A DNA stretch of 64,000 nt. It comes from Tetrapyrgos nigripes (lineage: Eukaryota > Basidiomycota > Agaricomycetes > Agaricales > Campanellaceae). This document shows positions 34,101-44,793 of the stretch, piece by piece. A program made the position numbers and the translations under genes. The stretch is from positions 1 through 64,000 of the forward strand of contig JAACJM010000030.1 in the NCBI GenBank assembly GCA_013368315.1, given 5' to 3'. The notes under the pieces were generated by a model. The model searched no databases. It was not told where the DNA came from and worked only from the letters and a program-made list of their open reading frames with translations. How positions within the stretch are numbered: the stretch's first letter is position 1; every line of letters starts with the position of its first letter.

Positions 34101-35546
34101 CTGTACTGATTTTGGGCCCACGTAGATTCCGATGGTCGAGTTTTACCTTGATCAACGTCCGGCTGGGATTATCATCTTTATTCCTCCCAACATGCGTGGT
34201 CTCCTCGAACAGCTTGGCATACCGATTAGATCTGCTTCCCAGTGTTCATTTATTGCAGCTCTTCTTCCGTGGTCTCTTCCTCCTATCCCAAGCCGTGGTG
34301 AACCCACCAAGAACATGTGGGAGAATCCGTCATCGTCATCGCTCACCCGCATTCCTGTAGCCAGCATGCAGACTGAACCCAAGTCCTCTACGGAAATGGG
34401 ATTCAGGGAGAAGCTACGGTTCCTTCGTTTTCCTTCCTGTCTACTTGAGGTCCTGCAGTCTGGGACTCGGAAGCCTTACTACATCTTCAGTGATGCCCAT
34501 CCGTCGAAAGAAGTCGATCTCGAGTGTAAGATTCTACAGAGTATACTGCAGCATCCAAGTCTGGCCCGGCAAACAAAATACATTACCAACCTCACCGAAC
34601 ATAGGAACAGTGTCAGGCTGGTGTTCTTGCACGCTGCTTCTTTACCGGACTTGCATATACTACCTTTTCTTGCCGACTTGAAGAGGAAAAAGTGCGAAGA
34701 GGGCGCTCTAGATGTCGGTTTCTATCTTTTTGGGAGCTCCAGTGCAGTTGACCGGAACCAATGGCGTTTCGAAGAGGTGTATTGTCTCGGTGAGTGCTCT
34801 AACTTGCAACTCCACCTGTTTTTTTATGCTCATCGAAATATCTATTATATAGGTGGTGTTGTTACATTTACGCCCTTGGCACTGGCTAAAAACCCTGATG
34901 GACTCTCTAGAATCTTCCAGCGAGTCTCGGAACATCCTCTATGGGTAGGCTATGTGATTCCTTCAGTGATTGGTTTAGCAGTCAAGCTGCATTACGGAGC
35001 GCTGGGTTTGGATGTCATGAAAGAGTTTGACAAGTGCGTTGAGATTGGCTCATCTGCGAGCATTTGATTGACTTGATGCTTTTACAGTGGCACCTTTATC
35101 TTCAACTCCCTCCTTTCCGACATCGACAACGGAATACTCGGACTCCTTCGAGCACCGGCGTTTGAAAACCGCGATGATTGGGTCTTGGAGCAAGCTGACT
35201 CCGTCCTGAGAGACCCTCGGGACACACTGGAATACTGTCTTCAAGATTTTGAAAGGCGATATGATCATATACCAGAGTCCGAGTGGATTGCAGCTGTTGA
35301 ACTGGAGCTTACGGGGGATTTACGAAAGATGCACGTACAGCCTATTATTATGGATAACTATCGGCGGATGGTGGTATTGACGAGTGCGGGACAGGAAAAT
35401 CACAATAGTGGCGGGGTAAGTAGTTCTCGAATGCCTTTCTATTGGGGTAGAATCTAACGTGGACTCCCTCTTTCCTTCTATAGCTCGAATGGGTGAATTG
35501 CGACGATTTTCGCTTTGATGATGACAATGACGACATGCAAACATAA
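31109..35546 (+). CDS. Chromodomain protein with Chp1-like C-terminal SPOC/PIN-like region (putative RITS-type heterochromatin factor)
   Basis: Spliced product of roughly 1,150 residues with about a dozen introns. The N-terminus is very basic (PKEKKLKKRKRRTLSKPKKR), then a canonical chromodomain: EEQYEV, EIIKKARV, WEYLVSWSGYDTDEDSWEPRYNL. The aromatic cage residues Tyr, Trp and Tyr needed to bind methylated H3K9 are present. A long acidic and Ser/Pro-rich linker follows. The last ~550 residues fold-like regions begin PWKWSGRIRLFMEVQLSSV, which resembles the WSG-start of SPOC domains, then LRFLRFPSCLLEVL...KPYYIFSDAHP and GLAVKLHYGALGLDVM. In fission yeast Chp1 the order is chromodomain, RRM, SPOC, PIN. 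I infer, but cannot prove, that this is its basidiomycete counterpart in RNAi-guided heterochromatin. Chromodomain assignment is sure; the C-terminal assignment is a hypothesis. Gene ends DDNDDMQT. Confidence 0.7.
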
Positions 35547-36180
35547 TAGTCATCCGCAGATTTTTTTTTCTCTCTTCAAGCTATTCTGGATTTTCGGAAC
35601 TTGCTCTGCTATTGCTCTCCAATTGCTCCCTGTCGTGTTAGTTTATGGAATTGGTCTCTGGAATTGTAAGAGGTAGTGTTACTGTGTAAATTAGACTATG
35701 TGCCATTCATCGTGCCTTCCTGTACATGTTTTCTCAATGTATCTACTTACGTGTCGTCGTATTTCTGGCTCTCTGAAATCAAAGTTCATGCATGCATAAA
35801 ACAAAGCCTTCATCCGGGGAGCAAAGAAGTTGAAAACAGCCAAAAAGAACAGTTGTATTTTAGTGGTACTGCTGAATGTACAGTGCAAGACAATGGATGA
35901 TGATGTGTTTACAGTACTTCTAGGATGTGATAGAAATGACGTCGAGTAGCTAGAGGATACATGTTGAATGTCGCGGTGATATAACGATACAGATAGTGAT
36001 GAGACTGTGGTGCAGGTAGCAGAAAAAGATGTCAAGGCAAGAGCCTGGAAAACCAGAGAGAAAGAGAAAGCGCGAGTTAAATCGCAGATCGGGCTCGGAA
36101 GGCGTTGAGACCTCCCTAGAGCCACGCATGCATAAGTATTCATCCAAACGCCTAATGGTCCGGTCTATTTAAGCCGACCT
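35547..36180. other. Convergent 3' region
   Basis: Lies between the converging chromodomain and CAF16 genes. A 150-codon minus-strand frame (35,691-36,143) is Ser/Cys-rich with no domain or splice support and is not called. Confidence 0.4.
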
Positions 36181-37327
36181 CTAATGGCTATAGTCATAAC
36201 TGTCGCGAAATAGTTGGATTAGACTTCAGTATGCGAAAGCAACCAAAATGTGTCACTTACTTGTGGAAAAAGGTCTTCCCATCTCTAGGTATCGGTGTAC
36301 CCAATGCATCCCTTGCTCCTCTAGACTGCTTCCTCTTGCCTTCCTTCTCTTCTTTAATCCGGAGCCTACGGTCATCCGAAAGCCATTTCAGCGCGATAGA
36401 GTGAAGGGTTGGCGTCTGAGTGCCGTTTGGAGAGAAGTAGGAAAGATCCAAAGGCCATGGACTAGGGTTGAGAACGAATGAACCATCACGCATATGAGAG
36501 ATGTGAGTTGGGAAGTCATTAAGGCCTACGCCAGGATAGCATTAATCACGGAGAAAGAGGAGAAGAAAGGATAGAGAAAGCCCACTCACCGTCAAAGATG
36601 TGCGTAGCATACACAATCGTCGCACCCCTTTTAACTGTTTCTTCTTTCAAGAATAAAAGCAGCTCGTGCCTGACGAGTACGTCCAAATCCACCGTTACTT
36701 CGTCTAGAAGGAGCAGATCCCATTTTCCCATAAGCCCCATGACAAGCTGCACTCGACGTCGTTCACCGTCTGAGATGGCGTGCATGTGCCAGTCCAAGTC
36801 AACATCGAGAATATCGAGAAGATGGTTTCGGCGTTCTTGATGTCTGTGACCGCCGACGCTGTTCAGGAAATCGGAGACGACGATGTCACGTTTTACGCCC
36901 GCGTTCATTGCCCTGGAAAGGGGAAAAAGAAAAAAGGGTTTAGCATCTACGCTGCAATGCAACGGCACAGGCTAGAGTTACACACCATTCGGTACCGAGA
37001 TAAACGAGGTTCTGCACGTCAAACGAGAAATTTCAGAAAGGAAGTTCATCGCAGATATCAAGGTATACACACATCAGGGTAATCCTTGAAAACATCCTTC
37101 CCAAAAACTCTCACGTCACCTTGCTGTAACATCCTCTTCCCAGCGAGTAGATACAACAGCGTACTCTTCCCGGCACCATTTCCTCCTACGAGGAGTAGAA
37201 TCGATCCTTTGGCAATCGTGCAATTTAGATCTCGCAGAGCAGGTGTCGCGGATGCAAGAGGACGACCCCCCGGCGGTGCATGGGTATAGCTTAGGTCTTT
37301 TATTGAGACAGCGATTTCTGAGGACAT
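36181..37327 (-). CDS. CAF16: Caf16-like soluble ABC ATPase
   Basis: Non-membrane ABC protein of the Caf16/ABCI family, in yeast associated with the Ccr4-Not complex. The N-terminus [16 protein letters not shown] precedes Walker [10 protein letters not shown], and exons join through [17 protein letters not shown]. The signature is [16 protein letters not shown] and Walker [13 protein letters not shown], then the switch His in YATHIFDG. A conventional reading would stop at ...DGKTFFHK. A perfect donor (AA|GTAAGT) there splices over about 60 bp to TTATGACTATAGC and gives FFHNYDYSH and a TAG at 36181-36183, which I prefer. Single ABC domain of about 300 residues, the normal length. Confidence 0.88.
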
Positions 37328-37795
37328 TGGGTGAAGTATGTAGAGAGAAAGGAAGGAGGGAAGTTGACAGCAAGAAACGAGATGAGTGTTGGGCTTAAGA
37401 ACGTTTCCGCACTTTCGGTCGGACCGGGATATGTTTCCGGAAGGAGCAACACTGTACAAACTCATCTCAAGAGTCAAACTAGTCAAAGTCGTACCACAAA
37501 TTGCAGCTTCAGATCAAAATGTATAGTAATTAATGATTCCTCGTGTGTGTCAATGAAGTAGTGATGAATTTGAGGAAGAAATTTGAGTACACTCATTCCC
37601 TAGAACCGGAACGGTCGAAATTCCGTGACGTGTGGACCGTCGTGAGGTAATTCGCCATGAACATCGCACTTTCAAAAGACTGGGTAATCTAGCTGGACCA
37701 TTATCAGAGGATGCTTGTCCGAGTATCTTTTCATTCATGACTACAACCGACGGCTCAGCTCTAAATGACGCAGCTCTACAGCAAACCACAGGCAA

Positions 37796-39505
37796 TCAGT
37801 AATACTCAACCAGACGCGTCAGCTCCTTAGCTTCGTCTTTGTCTTGAGCCAAACTTTCTGCTAAGACCTAAACACGGAAATAGTCAGAACTTAGAATCCC
37901 AATACTAATAGGCGAGGGTAGCTCGGCTCACCTTATTCACACTCAGATACTTCTTCACAAACTCTTCTCCAAACACCTTCCTCACCATCTCATCACTTCC
38001 AAATTTCTCCCTCGCCTCTTCCCAAGTCAAAGGAAACCTCTTCGTTATCCCCAACTGCTTTCTCTCCTGTTCACTCATTTGCGCCGGAGTCTTCGTATTC
38101 CAGACTCCTTTCGACATTTCATACGAACAATCCTTCGTTTCCAACTTCGACTTTCGCTTAATACCCTCCAAACCCATCCCAAGTACCGCAGTCAACGCCA
38201 AATACGGATTACTCGTCCCATCGATAAACCGCAACTCGAAATTCCTTGATGTCTTCGAATGGGCGTTTGTGAGGCGTATAGGAGCCTCTCGGTTTTCGGT
38301 ACCCCAACAGACGTAGGTACCACCTGACCAGACGCCGTCCTGGACGCGTTTATACGAGGCAGGGATAGGTAAAGTGAGGAGGGCGATGGAAGGAAGATGT
38401 TCCAGGAGGTTGGAGAGGAAGGAGGCTTCCGCAGTTGTGAGATCATGTCCATCTGCATCTGTAGATGAGCTTGAGGAACCATTTTGCGACGTGGAATGAA
38501 CAGAAACATGGGTGTGAGTGGAGCTGCCACATGAGTCCATGTACACTCGAGGGGCAAAAGTTGCTCGTAGTCCATGTTTGGCAGCAATGTTGGCGATGGT
38601 TTCCCGGGTGAGTATTGCAGCGTCTGCAGCGGCGAGTGGTGTCAGTGGTCCTGTCACAATTTCATACTGCAGAATGTGCCCGTCAGTCTGGTACCGAGAC
38701 CTAAAAGTCCTATCTTTACCTACCTGTCCTGGAGCAGCCTCGGCGTGATACATCTGCACTTCCACCTTAGTTTCCAACAAAGCGTCCGAAATCTCCCTAA
38801 GAATCTTGGATTCGACAGAACCTGTCCTGAGACCTTCAGAATGAGACCAGTTGTGCACATTTGACGCGACGGGTACAGGAGACGTTGCTTTCAGGAGAAT
38901 AAACTCTGTCTCAATGCCGACGAGAAATTGGACAGATTGTGATGCTGCATCTCTGTATGATAGTATTAACAGAGGACAACCAAGAACACAACACAGAGAA
39001 ACGCACTCCTCAACCCTTTTGAGCATTGTACGCGGACAAAGGTCCACATCTATCCGTACACCTTCCAGTGGTGCTTTCTCCTGAAAATACCCCATGATAG
39101 TCGCATGTCCTGGTTCATAAGGACAGGCACGAAGACTGTCCAAATCCGCAATATATAGGTACTCTCCAATTGGGCTGAATCCTTCCGCCATATTGAGATA
39201 GATTATTCCGAGCGAAGCCTTTGTCATCGCTACACCAGGCCGAGGTGACAAGAGGAGTTTCTCAAAGTAAGAGACAGGAATGACGCGATAGCGGACATTG
39301 TTGGCTAAGTCGACCCATTGGAAACGAATGTAGGCTGTTTAAACGCGTAAAAATGAGCAAAGGCGGAGGATACAAATGTCTCAGAGTCAGACATACTGAT
39401 TCCCGAGTATCTCAGCCCTTCGGGAGAGAGAGCCTTGGGTTTGGCAACATTTCCCGGGGTGTAGTGCACACCATGAGAGAAATCGGTAGTAGGTCTAGGT
39501 GCCAT
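37796..39505 (-). CDS. Glutamine synthetase-like protein (FluG C-terminal type, GS-I family)
   Basis: Begins MAPRPTTDFSHGV at 39505. The beta-grasp region IRFQWVDLANNVRYRVIP and KASLGIIYL precede the GS catalytic domain: FLVGIETEFILL (first metal ligand Glu), QMYHAEAAPGQ-YEIVTGP (Glu ligands), GLRATFAPRVYMDSCGSSTHTHVSV, then RLTNAHSKTSRNFELRFIDGTSNPYLALTAVLGMGL. A last intron at about 37,860-37,932 joins YLSVNK to VLAESLAQDKDEAKEL...VEYY. About 450 residues, four or more introns. It lacks the amidohydrolase half of FluG and is a stand-alone GS-I-like enzyme. Such proteins ligate glutamate to amines; the true substrate is unknown and classical GS activity should not be assumed. Confidence 0.85.
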
Positions 39506-40410
39506 GTAGGTGTGCTGGATAGTGGTGGTGAGACTAGCGCCAAATTATTTAAACGTGTCCTTGAATCCCCGTTATCTCGGCGACATTTTCCGAGCACGCG
39601 CCCGTCAGTGGCGGAAAGACGTAAGGAGAGTGTAGAACGGCGATAGAGGACATTGTAGACAGCAGCTATATGTCTCTAATTCGTTGGCCCTCGAAGTTGA
39701 AGGTTGCGAGTCGGGCACAAGGAAATTTAAAAGCTCGTGGCAGACCCTCATGTCAAAAAAGGAAAGATTCGAATCACGTCAAGGGACTTTTGGAAAAATC
39801 CAAGTTTATTTTGCTGACGATCAACGATTGAATGAAAACATTCCGGTACAAGAGATGTATGTAGGAGTAAGGATGCAGGAGCGTAGGAGAGACGAGTATG
39901 TGTCTAAGTAGCTAACAATACATATCCTGGACAAGTATACCGGCCGATAGCGAGACAACAATATGAAAACAACGATAACAACGACGTAACAATAAAGCGA
40001 TGATGGAGAGAATAGAAGTGTCAGAAAAAAAAGATGGAGAGAAAAATAGTCAAAACAACACGAGATCGATTATACGGACAAAGTAATGGATGATGGAGAG
40101 CAAGAAGACGGACCAAAGTAATTAAGATATAGCAGATGAATGGGTAAATAAGAGTAGGATATAAGGGAGACGTGATACAAGAATTATAACAGAGAGGTCG
40201 GAATAGAGAGATACATTCAGTCCGAGGTGAGGAAAATCGCGATAGGACGATGAGTTTGAAAACAGAATGGAGATTGAATGACGAGGATGATTTATATGGT
40301 TCAATGATGGGCGAAGACGATACCATGCGCTGTTGGATCATTGCACGTTAAAGAGATAAAGGTGCAACAAGGACGAAGACCGGCGAGAAAGACGATGAGC
40401 GAGTCGAACT
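39506..40410. other. Promoter of the GS-like gene and 3' region of the C2H2 gene
   Basis: No gene recognised. AC/GA-rich low-complexity sequence around 39,958-40,020 and an A/G-biased stretch to 40,340 probably represent the 3' end of the C2H2 transcript. Confidence 0.4.
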
Positions 40411-41932
40411 TCAAAGGCAGCGTGGACCTCCACAGCACGACGACGATGAGCCACAGCCAGCGCCTGAGGGACCGTCACGATGATAGGAATGTCTGGGACG
40501 TGAAGGACCAGCAGCAAAGTCCCTCATACCTCGCTCCGACATATCGAAGAAGGTGCTGATGGGAGGTAGCTGTATTCTCTCAGGCTCTGCGTTGCGAGTG
40601 CTGGGATATCCATGATAACCCTCAGTACGCCTCATGCCATACGAACTTGAAGCATGGGTATTGGCATCACTGTTGGGGCGACAATGTATAGGATAAGGGA
40701 TCTCAGCAATCGGAGGCGCGGCATGTGAGGCGAAGTTTCGAAGGCCTGAAGAACCTTCGACAGGCTCGATGGGAGACATCCTTCCAGGGTAAGGACTATA
40801 GTTCCTAGTCCGAGACCTGGTCTCGAGATCCTGGGATGAGCTCGACGCTCCAGAGAAAGCAGAAGCTGTAGACCGAGCGTCGAAGCTGGACTCTGAGGAG
40901 GAAGTTGAATGACTGTGATAATAAGCCGGAAGGCGTTCGTCAACAAGCGAATAATCTCTGTTGTGGCATTGATCATAACCTGGTGCAGCAGAGGCAAGAC
41001 TCCTGGGTACGAATGAGTCTGACGACGGGCCAGTAGTGTTGAACGGCGTAAGGAAATTGTGGGAGTTGGGAGAGTCTGAAGGTGAGAATGAGCTTTGCGA
41101 TGAGTGGTATGGACTGTATGATTGGAGAAGATGCATAGAGCTGGAGTTGATCGGAGAGTAGGACGACGACGACGAGTCAGAAAAGAAAGAGGTGTACGAC
41201 TCGGGAAGACTTGTGTCCACTGTGCTTGCCGGAGATTCCAATGGTGTACTCCTTTGAGAAGAGGCGGGCGTATTCGCTGAGGAAGAAGATTCAGGTTGTG
41301 ACTGAGCCTGAGAGGTATCAGCAATGTGTGTCGTCTGTGTTCGGTTGTTGCGAGGCCGTGGTCGGTAGCTGTGCAATCTTACACGATGACGGAACAGAAG
41401 ACTAGGATCGGTTGTTGTATAAACGCAGCTTGGACAGGAAATGCTGTCACCTTCTGGATTACTGTATGTCGATAGTCGATCATCAGCTCGAAGATTCTGC
41501 ATTAAAAGAGGGATTTCAGACGCACTGTGTCCGTTCATGAGTCCTGCGGTTCGAACACTGTAGGAATCTACGCTTGCACTCCGGATAGTAGCTACAATAT
41601 TGCCAGCTGGGTGGAGATCGTCAGTTGCGCCACGAAACCTGATAGAAAAAATGGCATACGCTCCAAGCGCCTCCTTTTTCTCTTCAGACCAATGAATCTT
41701 CTCGTGGCGGCGTAGGTCCCCGCTGCGAGCGAAACGCTTCTCGCATTCTCCGCATGGCCATGGCTTTGACTGCATATTCGTGTTCATCGGCTGGGTTTTT
41801 GAGTGCGTACGATTCCTGGGACTGTGTTTGGGCTACAAAACGAGGAAAATCAGTTCGGGTGTCTTTCAAACAAGTCAGACAACGTACAGAGGCTCGGCCC
41901 TTCTTGGAGGCAGGGGAAGGTTGTTTGGGCAT
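40411..41932 (-). CDS. C2H2 zinc-finger transcription factor, Ser-rich
   Basis: A short first exon (MPKQPSPASKKGRAS) joins by a GTACGT...TAG intron to PKHSPRNRTHSKTQP. The first C2H2 finger follows: WPCGECEKRFARSGDLRRHEKIHW (Cys-x2-Cys, His-x3-His). A second finger SCPSCVYTTTDPSLLFRHRVRLH appears about 95 residues later. The rest of the ~490-residue protein is Ser/Pro/Tyr-rich and ends in a Cys/Gly/Ser cluster (CGSSSSCCGGPRC). This pattern, two fingers plus a long disordered tail, is common in basidiomycete regulators. DNA target and role unknown. Confidence 0.82.
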
Positions 41933-43495
41933 CGTCGACGTTTGAAAGTTAGTGGAGAAGGATAAATGATCGCCGGGTCAAGGTAGGAAATAATAGTGAG
42001 ATGGGAAAGGTGGGCTGGGGAAAGTGGGGGTTGTTGAGGGTACGACAAAGCAAAGCGTTGTTCTTTAAAGGACCATCACTTAGAGGACGATTGCAGTGAG
42101 AGATGCCTAAACCGGTAGGATGTGGTGAGGAGGATTGGCTGAGCTAGTGCTTTAGGAACTCCTGGCGTTTTTTCCTTGTGTGGTCAGGAATCGGGAGTGA
42201 ACTCTTCTTCCGAGTTCTTGTTTCTTTTGGTCCTTACCAACGACCAAAGGAATCACCACATAAGGCAAAGAACTTGTTTGTTCATTATTTGTAGGAAGGA
42301 CAAGAGAATGAACGAGCAGAAATATTCTCCAAAGATCATCAATTTTGTTCCTTGGTCCTTTGTTCTGTTTGGAGCACGGGAAAAATGTCGTAAAGTCTTG
42401 ATGGGGATGCTGCGTCGTGTTCTCCATCAGACAGTCTTATGATTCGTCTCACGGTTGACTCACCTCGAATCCTTCGAGCAAAGCTTGATTCCGCCACCGG
42501 ACTGTTCTCCGTACTCCGGAGTACTTCATGACTCTTGACCATCGCTCGAGATCCACCCACACTACGCCCACAATGAAGACAACGTTGCAGCCTAGAGTAA
42601 AGGATATTCAGTAAAATAAGGACGCAATTGTGGCAAAATGGAAGATTTTTCAACTTCCGCCCTTTTTCCAACTCCGCGAACCTCCAACGCAGATCTGCCC
42701 AGATCTATGCATGACTCCAATTTAATCCAACCAACTAGAATCGTTATTTGTCCTCTTTTTGGTCAACAAAGGATCAATAAAAAATTCCCATCACCTCTAA
42801 TTACCGGTACCACCGACAAGCACAGGTAGAGCTATGCTCATGGTACACCTGACAGAACGCGCGGAAGCCGCATTCCTCAACAGCTTTTGCGACTAGCTTC
42901 TGACTACCATTTACCCGCAAAAGCACTAAATCACTCCATCGCCTGTGCTCTCTTCGCCGGCGCCAATCTGAGTGGCGACGGGGTCGGCTCCCGAGAACAC
43001 ACAGATACACACCTATTGCCGCCAAAACTGAGCGGTTGGCTGGCAAGAAGACTTTACCAATCATACGCCAGGTTTTTGATGATAAAAGAAGAAGAAGAAG
43101 AAGTAAAAAACATCCAGTTGCCCTGCGCCCCACACGAGCGCTTAATGAACCAACGTTGAAGGAAACTGGAATAAATGACGTTCTCCGTCGAATCCCAGCC
43201 CACTCTGAGTTTCAACGATCTCGTGGACATCGGAGAGACTTTCCCACCCAAACAATCTGACAGAGAGCGGACCCATGAAGGGCTCGCCTACTCGGACCTC
43301 ATGTCGTAGAGGTCCGAGAGGCACTCTCACCACTAATCTTCCGATAGATAATTTTAGAAGGACCCTTAAAGGCCCGAAGCCACCAAAACGCGTAACGTGG
43401 GTCTATGTCAAAAACAGACAAAGCAACAGGAACTCCTGAGAACTCTGCCACTGCCGCTGAAGTTCCTTGTGAATTGTCAGGTGGTAGATAGTTTA
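41933..43495. other. Intergenic region without a supported gene
   Basis: Several open frames on both strands overlap and none carries a domain. A short plus-strand frame at 43,174-43,308 (MTFSVESQPTLSFNDLVDIG) looks protein-like but has no supported partner exons. A GAAGAAGAAGAAG run lies near 43,087-43,100. Confidence 0.35.
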
Positions 43496-43499
43496 ATCA

Positions 43500-44240
43500 G
43501 TCGATAACTTGACACTGACAGAGATCCCAAATCAACGTTCTGAAACGACCAGATGATTCGTAGCGGGGCCGGGGGATATGTCCATCAAGGTTCCAAGGAG
43601 GTTCCCGGAAACCTCGAGGCTTTGTTCTCGGATGGGGAAGGAGAAACAGGAATCCAGGGGTGAAAAGAACATTAGGTAACTGGGCGGTGGGTATCAGTGA
43701 GACCAGACAAACAAACGCCTTTATTAGGCGTTGTATTTCGATACGAAAGCGGCAGAGGTAGAAACAGGGTCGCTTTGCCCAGGCCAGGACCCCGAAACTG
43801 GGTGGAGAAAGCAAGAACAGACACTGGGGTCGGAGTGGAGAGGAACCCAGTGGCACAGGCCAATGCGCGAGTCCAAGAGGATAAAACATATGATGAGGCA
43901 CCTCCCAGCTCACCAAAAGCTGCAGGAGAGAACATCCAAGCGCCATCCTTGTCCACAACCTTTCCATCTTGACCCAGTCTCAACACGTCTGCATATATAC
44001 TGACCTCGTCATCGCTAGAACAGCCCTGCTCTCGTGGAGGTGCGACAACAAGACTGGCATCCCAGTAGCCACCCACTCAACTCCCAGACGTCGTCCAGCA
44101 CCCGATCCTCTTCATCCAAGGCGCAGTTAGGAAGGCACGGCAGGAGGCAGCATGCGATACCGACGAACCCGCCGCGTACGCCGGTAATGTACAAGTCACT
44201 AGGATTTCGTTTTCAGTTGTCTCTGAAACAATGAAGGAAG
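43500..44240 (-). other. Possible unrecognised minus-strand gene or relic
   Basis: Minus-strand open stretches (44,240-44,060 containing VRGGFVGIACCLLPCLPN; 44,076-43,672 containing DDEVSIYADVLRLGQDGKVVDKDG) look protein-like, but stops separate them and no convincing splice chain was found. No family recognised. Could be a decayed gene. Confidence 0.3.
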
Positions 44241-44793
44241 GAGCTAGTCGCTGCTAGGAATGATTGGAGGAAAGTTTTTTGCACATGGAGCGTACAGTGA
44301 GTAGCAGCGGGCCAGAATCTTTCGCCCTTATCTTATCCTTCTTATTCTCGGCACCTTTTTGTCTTATCCTCCCTTTTTGTCTTTGCCTCATCGCCAGTTT
44401 TCCTGGCCACCTACCGATACTAGGCGTATCCATCAGTCGGCTGTCATCCACCCTCGACCACATCTCAAACCACACCCCAGCTCCTACACGACATCTCTGC
44501 CCCTACCACCACCCACACCGCCAATACATTCACGCTCACTCGCGGCCTCAAGCTCAACGCAGTGGACGCATCCTGAAACCAACTTGAACCAGCCAGCACA
44601 CCATTCAACTAACCAACCGTACAATCAACACTCAGCAGACACGGACACAACTAGACCGAGAAGAGATACCGAAGAAAGAAAGAAAAAAGACGAAGTCATC
44701 AAAATCCCGAGAATCCAGAGACAGAGTATCCATAAATAAGGGAGAAGACAACAGACAACATTACAATAGGACCGTAAAGCAACGCAACTAAGG

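Noticed and set aside
35691..36143. A 150-codon minus-strand frame after the chromodomain gene
   Set aside because: It is in the convergent 3' region, has no recognised motif, and is compatible with chance.
40632..41324. A 230-codon minus-strand frame in the C2H2 gene
   Set aside because: Same strand but different frame; Leu/Pro/His-rich as expected from reading Ser-rich coding out of frame.
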